Part shown: positions 54,661-62,242 of the stretch, one piece after another
How the letters are laid out: every line of letters starts with the position of its first letter
How positions within the stretch are numbered: the stretch's first letter is position 1
Origin: Flavobacterium macacae
GTDB lineage: Bacteria > Bacteroidota > Bacteroidia > Flavobacteriales > Flavobacteriaceae
DNA: 64,000 nt
NCBI RefSeq assembly: GCF_003865365.1
Contig: NZ_RQVR01000011.1
Coordinates: forward strand, 1-64,000
Reading direction: 5' to 3'
The notes under the pieces: generated by a model
Seen by the model: only the letters and a program-made list of their open reading frames with translations
The model's database searches: none
What the model was told of the DNA's origin: nothing
Position numbers and translations under genes: made by a program

Positions 54661-54829
54661 TTTTTGGCGTGTCGCTGAAAAAGCGACCAGGCTTTCCGCT
54701 GTAAGTTCTCACAAAAAAGAATAAATTTCTAAGTTAAAAAACGAGTTTCCTTCGGTCGCTGTTTTTTAACAAGAAATTTTATCCTTTTTGCTCCGGGCTT
54801 TACGCTACAATCCTCCACGCAAAACACAC
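54661..54829 (-). repeat. Dispersed intergenic repeat, copy R6
   Basis: On the minus strand it reads GGATTGTAGCGTAAAGCCCGG, then AGCAAAAAGGATAAAATTTC, AACAGCGACCGAAGGAAACTCG with flanking GTTAAAAAAC/GTTTTTTAAC arms, and finally AGCGGAAAGCCTGGTCGC. GCGACCGAAGGAA and CCCGGAGC also occur in R3. It lies after the porin gene and before the CBS gene promoter. Non-coding. Confidence 0.65.
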
Positions 54830-54845
54830 TTTGTAAATTACAACT

Positions 54846-54877
54846 TTTGCAACTCTGCAACTTAAAAGCTATCTTTG
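54846..54877 (+). promoter_or_regulatory. Promoter of the cystathionine-beta-synthase-like gene
   Basis: TTTG (54846-54849), 20 bases, then TATCTTTG (54870-54877), 27 bases before ATG 54904. TTTGCAACTCTGCAACTTA is shared with the lysS promoter. Confidence 0.8.
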
Positions 54878-54903
54878 CAATCAAATTTACGAATTCAATT
54901 AAG

Positions 54904-56265
54904 ATGAAATACGCAAAAAATATACTAGAAACCATCGGAAACACGCCTTTGGTACAATTAAATAAAGTTACCCAAGAAGTCGATGCTTTGGTTTTAGCAA
55001 AAGTAGAAACCTTCAATCCTGGAAATTCTGTAAAAGACAGAATGGCTGTTAAAATGATTGAAGACGCTGAAGCAGACGGAAGATTAAAACCAGGTGGAAC
55101 CATCATCGAAGGAACTTCTGGAAACACCGGGATGGGTTTAGCGCTAGGAGCAATCGTAAAAGGCTATAAATTAATTTGTGTTATTTCAGACAAGCAATCT
55201 AAAGAAAAAGTAGATATTCTTCGTGCTGTTGGCGCAAAAGTGGTAGTTTGTCCTACTGATGTAGAACCAACAGATCCACGTTCTTATTATTCCGTTTCAA
55301 AAAGATTGGCAACCGAGATTCCAAATGCTTGGTATGTAAATCAATATGATAATCCATCCAATTCAATTGCGCATTATGAACAAACCGGGCCTGAAATCTG
55401 GGAACAAACCGAAGGGAAAATTACGCATTTCGTAGTTGGAGTAGGAACAGGAGGAACAATTTCTGGCGTTGCAAAATTCTTGAAAGAAAAAAATCCAAAT
55501 ATTAAAATCTGGGGAATTGATACCTATGGTTCTGTTTTCAAAAAATACCACGAAACCGGAATTTTTGATGAAAATGAAATCTATTCTTATATCACCGAAG
55601 GAATTGGGGAAGATATTCTTCCATTAAATGTTGACTTTTCATTAATCGATGGTTTTACAAAAGTAACCGATAAAGATGCTGCAGTTTACACTAGAAAAAT
55701 TGCTTTAGAGGAAGGGATTTTTGTGGGTAATTCAGCGGGTTCTGCCATTAAAGGACTTTTGCAATTAAAAGAACATTTCAAGCCAAAAGATGTGGTTGTG
55801 GTTTTATTTCACGATTCAGGAAGCCGTTATATCGGTAAAATGTTCAATGATGATTGGATGCGCGAACGTGGTTTTCTTGACGAAGAAATTACAAAAGCAG
55901 AAGATGTGATCAAAGATCACATTGACAAACCTTTGGTTGTAGTTCGTACAGAAGAGTTGGTTTCACATGCGATCGAAAGAATGCGTAAATACAAAATATC
56001 TCAAATTCCGGTGATTGACATCAAAGGATTTGTAGGTTCTGTTGACGAAACAGATTTGTTTCAAAGTTATGTTTCCGATAAAAATGTAGCTGATAAACCA
56101 ATCAAAGACATTATGGGTAAACCATATCCAATAGTAAAAACAGGAACTTCTATCGAAGAGGTTTCTAAATTATTTACAAAAGACAATCAAGCTGTCCTTG
56201 TAGATTTAGGAAACGGAAAACACCATATCATTACAAAATACGATATTATCGGTTCGATAAAATAA
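54904..56265 (+). CDS. Cystathionine beta-synthase-like PLP enzyme with CBS domains
   Basis: The 453-residue protein has a fold-type II PLP domain (about 1-330): IGNTPLVQLNKV, the PLP Lys in NPGNSVKDRMAVKM, EGTSGNTGMGLA and GVGTGGTISGV. Two CBS domains (about 340-450) follow with ERMRKYKISQIPVID and VSKLFTKDNQAVLVDLGNG. It fits cystathionine beta-synthase or O-acetylserine sulfhydrylase-type enzymes. CBS domains usually sense adenosyl ligands. The frame extends upstream to 54847, but the promoter runs to 54877 and homology begins at MKYAKNIL, so 54904 is used. Confidence 0.9.
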   Translation: MKYAKNILETIGNTPLVQLNKVTQEVDALVLAKVETFNPGNSVKDRMAVKMIEDAEADGRLKPGGTIIEGTSGNTGMGLALGAIVKGYKLICVISDKQSKEKVDILRAVGAKVVVCPTDVEPTDPRSYYSVSKRLATEIPNAWYVNQYDNPSNSIAHYEQTGPEIWEQTEGKITHFVVGVGTGGTISGVAKFLKEKNPNIKIWGIDTYGSVFKKYHETGIFDENEIYSYITEGIGEDILPLNVDFSLIDGFTKVTDKDAAVYTRKIALEEGIFVGNSAGSAIKGLLQLKEHFKPKDVVVVLFHDSGSRYIGKMFNDDWMRERGFLDEEITKAEDVIKDHIDKPLVVVRTEELVSHAIERMRKYKISQIPVIDIKGFVGSVDETDLFQSYVSDKNVADKPIKDIMGKPYPIVKTGTSIEEVSKLFTKDNQAVLVDLGNGKHHIITKYDIIGSIK

Positions 56266-56284
56266 TCTAAATAGATAAAGAATG

Positions 56285-56317
56285 AAAAAGCCTGACAGTT
56301 AAATGTCAGGCTTTTTT
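56285..56317. terminator. Bidirectional terminator
   Basis: AAAGCCTGACA-GTTAAA-TGTCAGGCTTT, an 11-bp stem with A and T runs outside, between convergent genes. Confidence 0.92.
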
Positions 56318-56326
56318 AATGTAAAT

Positions 56327-58000
56327 TTATTCTCCAATCAAAACTCCAGAAACATTCCAGAAACTGAAGCTGTTACCTTCCGGCTCGCCTTGCGGAATCT
56401 TTACTGAAATCGTGTGTTTTCCCGCTTTTAAATCTCCTAAGTCAATGAAATTAGGGATTGTTGCCATGCCTGGACACCAATTCGAACGGCTGTAATCGGA
56501 AGACGATAATCCATTTGCAAAATTACCAGAAGCCGGATTGTACAACCGATACGAACCACAATCGGTTCTCCATGGCACAAAGCTAAACGCTTCTTTTCCG
56601 TCTAAAATAATCGTGTTTTTCTTTGGCAGAAATTCATCTCCGTTTTCCCAACCGCCGTGTCCGGTCGTGATATATCTCAATTTTGCATTCATCAAATCTT
56701 TGTCTAAAGTAAAGGAAACTTTCAGCCCTTTTTCAGAATTGAATAGCGTAGCATACTCTTGTCCGGCCATTTCCATCACGTTTGTAGAATTAAAAATAGG
56801 TAACGCAAGGGTGCTTTTTGCAACTTGCTTTTCTTCGTTGTGAATGGTTAAATTCAAGCTGATTTTGTGACCGCCTTTGTCATAATTGCCTATGAATGTT
56901 CCAATGTAAACGTCTTGATTGTCTAAAGCCGAAACTAACTCTGAAATTTCCTGGCGGTAAGAAACTGTTTCGTGCCAAGTTTTGTCTTTGAGCTGGATAT
57001 GATTGTATTGTTTGATTCCAAAAGGCGTGAAAAAACGCATCAATTCTATTAAAGGAGAATAATTTTCCGTGCGCACCATTCCCAAATACGATTTTCCGTT
57101 GCCATTTTCATACGCCGGCAATTCTTTGATTCCTTTTTGTAATCCGTCTAAAAAAGAAATTTTTCCATCCATCGGAATCAGAAAAACCGAACCCGTTCTG
57201 TCATACGCATCTCCATTTGATTGTTCTGAAAGATCAATATAAATTTGGCTTCCGTTATTGATTTTAGGAATTTTTACTTTTTTGACGATAATCGTTCCAT
57301 TTCCGAATCGAAAGATGCTGTCGTTAGATTTTGAGGCATGTGAAAAATTAATAATTTCATTTTCAAAAATTTTGATCGTGGTGAATCTTGATTTCCAAAG
57401 TAAATCGCGGTACGTCAATAGATCTGATGTTTTTAATTCTGTTTTTAGCAAAGACACATTTTCTGGAATCGCTTTGATTTTTTCGATTTTTGAAGCTGTA
57501 ATGATAAAATTATTGTTTCGATTCATTTCTAAAACCAATCCTAAATCTTGACCCAAAATACTCGGAGCGCCTTTGATTCCTAAATCGTTGGTGTACCATA
57601 TTTCTATCGTATTTGAATTTATAATTGTTTTCGCTTTTTTGCATTTGTATCCCAAAATGGTTTTTGTCTCCTTTAAAAGTTCAAATTGTTGTTTTGAAAT
57701 GCCAAGACTGTCCACGGTAGCAATTTCATTTGAATCTGAAAGTCTTGCCGTTTGTATATGAAAATTTGTTTTTCTGTCAATGAATGATTTCTCATAGGGA
57801 AAACCAGCTTTGTTGTCAACAATCTCCTTAGAAGTCAGTACGGTTTGGCTGGCATCAGAAAAAATATAAATAGGATTGTTTTCTTCTGTAATTTTTCCGT
57901 TGTACTTTTTTTCGTAGGTGATTTTTAAAGCATTCGGTTTTTTTTGTGCAAAACATAACGTTGTGAAAGCCAGTAGGTATAAGGTAAGTAGTTGTTTCAT
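56327..58000 (-). CDS. PNGase F-like peptide:N-glycosidase with N-terminal GLPGLI-like domain
   Basis: The 557-residue product has a signal peptide ending in CFAQ. The first part (about 20-215) looks like a GLPGLI-type domain: ITYEKKYNGKITEE, TKTILGYKCKKAKT and APSILGQDLGLVLEM. The second part (about 230-555) is PNGase F: TGHGGWENGDEF, PWRTDCGSYRLYNPASGNF and LSSSDYSRSNWCPG are very close to the known enzyme. It should release N-glycans from Asn of exported or host glycoproteins. The extra N-terminal part resembles the long (type II) PNGase form known from Elizabethkingia. A single gene on the minus strand. Confidence 0.88.
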   Translation of the reverse strand: MKQLLTLYLLAFTTLCFAQKKPNALKITYEKKYNGKITEENNPIYIFSDASQTVLTSKEIVDNKAGFPYEKSFIDRKTNFHIQTARLSDSNEIATVDSLGISKQQFELLKETKTILGYKCKKAKTIINSNTIEIWYTNDLGIKGAPSILGQDLGLVLEMNRNNNFIITASKIEKIKAIPENVSLLKTELKTSDLLTYRDLLWKSRFTTIKIFENEIINFSHASKSNDSIFRFGNGTIIVKKVKIPKINNGSQIYIDLSEQSNGDAYDRTGSVFLIPMDGKISFLDGLQKGIKELPAYENGNGKSYLGMVRTENYSPLIELMRFFTPFGIKQYNHIQLKDKTWHETVSYRQEISELVSALDNQDVYIGTFIGNYDKGGHKISLNLTIHNEEKQVAKSTLALPIFNSTNVMEMAGQEYATLFNSEKGLKVSFTLDKDLMNAKLRYITTGHGGWENGDEFLPKKNTIILDGKEAFSFVPWRTDCGSYRLYNPASGNFANGLSSSDYSRSNWCPGMATIPNFIDLGDLKAGKHTISVKIPQGEPEGNSFSFWNVSGVLIGE

Positions 58001-58111
58001 TTTTAGAAATTGAGTTATTTACAAATATAACTCCTTCGTTATAAAAAATTTATTACTTTTAAATAATCTTTCGAGATACAAGCCAAAAGAATAATTTAAA
58101 ATCGAGACAAA

Positions 58112-59380
58112 ATGAAAGAAGATTTTCTGCATTATATCTGGCAATTCAAGAAATTTGACTTCTCAAATCTAGAAACAGTGCAAGGTGAAAAACTGATCTT
58201 ATTTAATTCAGGACACTATCTGCAACTGGCTGGGCCTGATTTTTTCAATTCGCAATTAAGCATCGGAGAACAAAAATGGGCTGGAAATGTGGAAATACAT
58301 TTAAAGTCGTCAGATTGGTATGTGCATCATCACGAAAATGATTCGAATTATGACAATGTGATTTTGCACGTAGTTTGGGAACACGATACCGAAGTTTTTA
58401 GGAAAGACAATTCTGAAATTCCGGTTTTAGAACTTAGAAAGTATGTATCCAACCAAACGTTAGAAAAATATCTGAATTTGGCTTCTTTAAAATCGTGGAT
58501 TTTTTGCGAGAAAGAAATAGCAACTATTGATGATTTTGTTTTTAAAAATTGGCAGGAAAAACTATTTTTTGAGCGACTCGAAAGAAAGTCAATTCCCATC
58601 CAAAAAATATTGCAGGAAACGGAAAACGATTGGGAAACGGTTTTGTTTTGTCTTTTGGGAAAAAGCTTCGGGCTGAATACCAATGGTGAAATATTTTTTA
58701 AAATAGCACAATCTATTCCGTTTTCGATTATCCGAAAAGAAAGTTTTGAAGTTGAAAATTTGGAAGCATTATTCTTTGGAAGAAGCGGATTATTGGATGC
58801 CGATAACGAAGATTCGTATTTCAAGGATTTAAAATTTAGGTATGGTTATGCTTTTACAAAATATAAACTACAGCAAGTTTATGTTGATCCGATTCAGTTT
58901 TTCAAGCATCGACCAGATAATTTTCCCACGATTCGGTTGTCGCAATTGGCTCATTTATATCACATTTCTAAAAATTTATTTTCCAGTATAATTAATGCAC
59001 AAGCGCTTCCGGAGTTTTACGCAATTTTTAATGTAGAAGTTTCAGAGTATTGGAAAACGCATTACCAGTTTGATAAAATTTCTCCGAAGAAGAAAAAAGC
59101 ATTGACGGCTTCTTTTGTGGATTTATTATTGATAAATACCATCATCCCGATAAAATTTGCTTATGCCAAATCTCAGGGAAAAGATATTTCGGAAGAACTG
59201 ATTGCTTTATTGGAAAGTATTCCCGCTGAAAAAAATGTGATTATAGAAAAGTACTCTGATTTTGGAATTAAAGCGAAAAATGCTTTTGAAACACAAGCGT
59301 TGCTTCAGTTAAAGAATGAATATTGCAATCAAAAACGCTGTTTGGAATGTGTAATCGGCTTGGAATTAATGAAGAGTTAG
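58112..59380 (+). CDS. DUF2851 family protein
   Basis: The 422-residue protein matches DUF2851: the front has EDFLHYIWQFKKFD, LILFNSGHYLQLAGPDFFNSQLSI and AGNVEIHLKSSDWYVHHHE-type motifs. The middle has LARLKSWIF-like and DWETVLFCLLGKSFG blocks. The C-terminus holds CNQKRCLECVIGLELMK with Cys residues. It is a soluble, well-conserved Bacteroidota family with unknown activity; the His/Asp-rich front suggests a metal site. It precedes the PspC gene by 35 bases and may share its transcript. Confidence 0.9.
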   Translation: MKEDFLHYIWQFKKFDFSNLETVQGEKLILFNSGHYLQLAGPDFFNSQLSIGEQKWAGNVEIHLKSSDWYVHHHENDSNYDNVILHVVWEHDTEVFRKDNSEIPVLELRKYVSNQTLEKYLNLASLKSWIFCEKEIATIDDFVFKNWQEKLFFERLERKSIPIQKILQETENDWETVLFCLLGKSFGLNTNGEIFFKIAQSIPFSIIRKESFEVENLEALFFGRSGLLDADNEDSYFKDLKFRYGYAFTKYKLQQVYVDPIQFFKHRPDNFPTIRLSQLAHLYHISKNLFSSIINAQALPEFYAIFNVEVSEYWKTHYQFDKISPKKKKALTASFVDLLLINTIIPIKFAYAKSQGKDISEELIALLESIPAEKNVIIEKYSDFGIKAKNAFETQALLQLKNEYCNQKRCLECVIGLELMKS

Positions 59381-59415
59381 ATTTTTTTAGTAATTTTGAA
59401 AAATAGAACAAATAG

Positions 59416-59637
59416 ATGGTAACAAAAGTCAGGCATTTTTTTGAAAAACACGGTTTTGAAGTTTCTTCAAGATTGGCTGACCGTTTGGGGATGAGAGCTT
59501 CAAGCGTGCGTCTTTTTTTTATCTATATTTCTTTCTTCACTGTTGGGCTCTGGTTTGGCGTTTATTTGACTCTGGCATTTCTGGTCAGGTTAAAAGATTT
59601 GGTATACACCAAACGAAGTTCGGTTTTTGATTTATAA
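59416..59637 (+). CDS. PspC-domain small membrane protein
   Basis: The 73-residue product has a PspC-type sequence: basic front (VTKVRHFFEKHGFEVSSRLADRLGM), then a membrane segment (about 32-58, LFFIYISFFTVGLWFGVYLTLAFLV). PspC proteins act in phage-shock-type membrane stress. It lacks the long C-terminal extension of proteobacterial PspC. It lies between DUF2851 and the HhH gene with small gaps on both sides. Confidence 0.82.
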   Translation: MVTKVRHFFEKHGFEVSSRLADRLGMRASSVRLFFIYISFFTVGLWFGVYLTLAFLVRLKDLVYTKRSSVFDL

Positions 59638-59683
59638 TTCTATTGCCAAGGAAAATTTCCGTGAAAGATAAAATAAGTAAATT

Positions 59684-60559
59684 ATGCCAAAAAACGATTT
59701 TTTTAAGTTCACGGCTACCCAGCGTGCCGGAATTTTTTTACTGCTCCTTATTATTATAGGAATTCAAGTGGCGTATTATTTTCGAGAAATCAAATTTGAA
59801 GAAGACACTTCTTTAGAAAAACAGCAATGGCTGTCCTTACAGTCGCAAATTGATACGATGAAAATCGAGAAGGTAAATTACAAACCCACGATATATCCTT
59901 TCAATCCAAATTTTATTACCGATTTTAAAGGCTACAATCTTGGCATGTCAACGGCTGAAATTGACCGGCTTTTAGAATTTCGGAAGAAAAATCTTTATGT
60001 CAATTCTGCGGAAGAGTTTCAATCTTTGACAAAAGTTTCTGATTCTTTGCTGGCAACCATGGAGCCTTATTTTAAATTTCCAGATTGGGTAAAAAACAAA
60101 AAGCAAGCAAAGGAGTTTGAGAAGTATCCGAATCAGGCTTATGCCAAAAAAGAAAAAGCACCAATCATTGATATCAATCTTGCTTCGCAGGAAGATTTGA
60201 TAAAAGTATATGGAATTGGTCCAGGTTTGTCAGAACGAATCTTAAAGCAAAAAGAAATTCTGGGCGGTTTTGTTAGCATGGACCAAATGGAAGATGTTTG
60301 GGGTTTGTCATCAGAAGTGATTGAAAAATTAAAGGGTCAGTTTAATGTGGGTGCTGTTCCAAATGTCAAAAAAGTTAAAATAAATGACGCCTCCGCCAAA
60401 GAGTTGCAATTGTTTCCTTATTTCAGATATCCTCTAAATAAAGAGATTGTAACCTATCGAAGCATGAATAATGGAATTAAAAACAGCGAAGATCTGTCTA
60501 AAATTAAAGGATTTCCGATAGAGAAAATAAAAATTATCGAAAAATACCTTGAATATTAA
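59684..60559 (+). CDS. Helix-hairpin-helix (ComEA-like) membrane-anchored protein
   Basis: The 291-residue product has an N-terminal transmembrane helix (about 14-31) and several HhH-type segments: PNFITDFKGYNLGMSTAEIDRLLEF (about 80-110), IDINLASQEDLIKVYGIGPGLSERIL (about 165-195) and VKINDASAKELQLFPYFRYPLNKEIV (about 230-260). The ComEA-like GIGPGLSERI motif suggests DNA binding in the periplasm or at the inner membrane, perhaps in DNA uptake. Such proteins are common in flavobacteria without proven competence roles. It is the last of the DUF2851-PspC-HhH run. Confidence 0.82.
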   Translation: MPKNDFFKFTATQRAGIFLLLLIIIGIQVAYYFREIKFEEDTSLEKQQWLSLQSQIDTMKIEKVNYKPTIYPFNPNFITDFKGYNLGMSTAEIDRLLEFRKKNLYVNSAEEFQSLTKVSDSLLATMEPYFKFPDWVKNKKQAKEFEKYPNQAYAKKEKAPIIDINLASQEDLIKVYGIGPGLSERILKQKEILGGFVSMDQMEDVWGLSSEVIEKLKGQFNVGAVPNVKKVKINDASAKELQLFPYFRYPLNKEIVTYRSMNNGIKNSEDLSKIKGFPIEKIKIIEKYLEY

Positions 60560-60660
60560 ATTATTGGCAATTGTCTCGTTTGAATTCCCTTTTTGAATTG
60601 TTGATTAAGATGCAAATGATTTGTTAAATTGCGGATTTGACAAAAATTAATATATTTTCT

Positions 60661-60693
60661 GTTGAATATAAAAAAATAATTGCCTTATATTTG
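60661..60693 (+). promoter_or_regulatory. Promoter of the acyl-CoA dehydrogenase gene
   Basis: GTTG (60661-60664), 21 bases, then TATATTTG (60686-60693), 39 bases before ATG 60733. It lies inside the longer open frame from 60637 and favours the inner start. Confidence 0.6.
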
Positions 60694-60732
60694 GATTCTA
60701 AAATAGCATATAAAAACAACCTTATTATAAAT

Positions 60733-61902
60733 ATGAATTCAATATATTTTACTGAAGAACACGAATTGTTTAGAAAGAGTTTGCAAGATTTTTTGCAGAA
60801 AGAAGTGGTTCCGCACATTGAGAAATGGGAAAAAACAGGAACGATTGAACGCTTTATTTGGAAGAAATTTGGAGACATGGGCTTCTTCGGAATCAATTAT
60901 CCGGAAGCTTACGGTGGAATGAACTTGGATTTGTTTTATACGGTTGTCTTTTTAGAAGAGCTTCAAAAGATTAAGTCGTCTGGTTTTGCAGCAGCAATGT
61001 GGGCGCACGCTTACTTGGCACAAACCCATTTGAATGCAGAAGGCAGTGAGAAAATCAAGCAAGACTATTTGGCTCCAAGTATATTAGGAGATAAAATTGG
61101 CGCCTTGTGCATTACGGAACCATTTGGTGGCAGCGATGTTGCAGGAATGCGTACGACTGCAGTAAAACAAGGGGACAAATATATCATTAATGGATCGAAA
61201 ACCTTTATAACCAATGGAGTTTATGCAGACTATTATGTAGTAGCGGCAAAAACAGATCCAGAATTGGGCAACAAAGGGATAAGCATGTTTTTGATTGACG
61301 CAAATGTAAAAGGAATTGCGGCTACAAAATTAGACAAATTAGGCTGGAGAGCTTCAGATACTGCTGAAATCGCATTTGATAATGTTGAAATTCCAGCTGA
61401 AAATTTAATGGGTGAAGCAGGAAAAGGCTTTCCTTATATCATGCAGCATTTTGCATTAGAGCGCTTGATTATGGCGATCAATGCGCACGCAAGAGCAGAA
61501 TATGCAATTGAGTATACAATTGGATATATGTCAGAGCGTGAGGCTTTTGGAAAAACAATAGATAAGTTTCAGGCGTTAAGGCATACAATCGTAGAGCATG
61601 CAACTGATGTGGAACACTGCAAAATATTTAATTATGCGGCTGTTGCCAGATTGAACCAAAAAGAATACGTGGTTAAAGAAGCGACCATGGCAAAATTAAA
61701 ATCCACAAAAGTTGCAGATGAAACCATTTACAGCTGTCTGCAGATGTTGGGAGGTTATGGCTATATGGAAGAATATCCTTTGGCACGTTTGTTAAGAGAT
61801 AGCCGTTTAGGGCCAATTGGCGGTGGAACATCCGAAATTTTGAAAGAAATCTTGTCAAAAATGATCATCGACAAGCAAAATTATAAGCCTGCGGTAAAAT
61901 AA
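60733..61902 (+). CDS. Acyl-CoA dehydrogenase
   Basis: The 389-residue flavoprotein oxidises acyl-CoA to enoyl-CoA. The front is EEHELFRKSLQDFLQKEV; the FAD/substrate region has ALCITEPFGGSDVAGM and YIINGSKTFITNG. The C-terminal domain has MSEREAFGKTIDKFQALRHTI and QMLGGYGYMEEYPLARLLRDSRLGPIGGGTSEI, with the catalytic Glu in the EEYP-type or GGTSE block. Chain-length preference is unclear. A longer frame from 60637 exists, but the promoter falls within it. No beta-oxidation neighbours are present. Confidence 0.93.
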   Translation: MNSIYFTEEHELFRKSLQDFLQKEVVPHIEKWEKTGTIERFIWKKFGDMGFFGINYPEAYGGMNLDLFYTVVFLEELQKIKSSGFAAAMWAHAYLAQTHLNAEGSEKIKQDYLAPSILGDKIGALCITEPFGGSDVAGMRTTAVKQGDKYIINGSKTFITNGVYADYYVVAAKTDPELGNKGISMFLIDANVKGIAATKLDKLGWRASDTAEIAFDNVEIPAENLMGEAGKGFPYIMQHFALERLIMAINAHARAEYAIEYTIGYMSEREAFGKTIDKFQALRHTIVEHATDVEHCKIFNYAAVARLNQKEYVVKEATMAKLKSTKVADETIYSCLQMLGGYGYMEEYPLARLLRDSRLGPIGGGTSEILKEILSKMIIDKQNYKPAVK

Positions 61903-61938
61903 GTTGTAAATCATACGTCTTAATTGATAAATAATTTT

Positions 61939-61946
61939 TACTTTTG
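61939..61946 (+). promoter_or_regulatory. -7 promoter element TACTTTTG of rpsU
   Basis: An exact TAnnTTTG match. Transcription would start about 61950, giving a leader of about 25 bases that consists largely of the Shine-Dalgarno region. Confidence 0.65.
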
Positions 61947-61959
61947 CAACCTTAACGAG

Positions 61960-61967
61960 AGGAGGTG
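61960..61967 (+). promoter_or_regulatory. rpsU: Strong Shine-Dalgarno of rpsU
   Basis: AGGAGGTG is fully complementary to the 16S rRNA anti-Shine-Dalgarno CACCTCCT and ends 8 bases before ATG 61976. It stands out because nearly all other genes in this window have A-rich leaders without such a motif. In Bacteroidota the anti-SD is normally covered by bS21, bS18 and bS6, so this site probably allows bS21 to control its own synthesis. Confidence 0.9.
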
Positions 61968-61975
61968 TCAATATT

Positions 61976-62170
61976 ATGTTAATTATACCAATTAAAGACG
62001 GAGAAAATATCGATAGAGCATTAAAGCGCTATAAAAGAAAATTTGATAAAACAGGGACTGTTCGTCAGTTACGTGCACGTCAAGCTTTCATTAAGCCTTC
62101 TGTAGTGAAAAGAGCACAGCTTCAAAAAGCGGGCTACATCCAGAATATGAGAGACCAATTAGAGAATTAA
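61976..62170 (+). CDS. rpsU: 30S ribosomal protein bS21
   Basis: The 64-residue basic protein begins MLIIPIKDGENIDRALKRYKRKF, the bS21 signature, and continues with the RQLRARQAFIKPSVVKR helix. In this phylum bS21 helps hide the anti-Shine-Dalgarno of 16S rRNA. Its own mRNA has an unusually strong Shine-Dalgarno sequence, which suggests feedback: ribosomes lacking bS21 would translate this message best. It is followed by xerC/D and hpf. Confidence 0.97.
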   Translation: MLIIPIKDGENIDRALKRYKRKFDKTGTVRQLRARQAFIKPSVVKRAQLQKAGYIQNMRDQLEN

Positions 62171-62242
62171 TAAAATAATTTTCTTGGACATATTGCCGTT
62201 AGCAATTAAAGTTTTATAACTTTGATGCTGACGGCTTTTTTT

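Noticed and set aside
54729..55127. Minus-strand frame of 132 residues across repeat R6 and the CBS gene start
   Set aside because: It crosses a repeat, a consensus plus-strand promoter and the start of a well-conserved enzyme, so it is not credible as a gene.
59684..60559. Complete DNA-uptake (competence) locus around the ComEA-like protein
   Set aside because: No ComEC, pilin or DprA gene is nearby; only helix-hairpin-helix motifs are seen.
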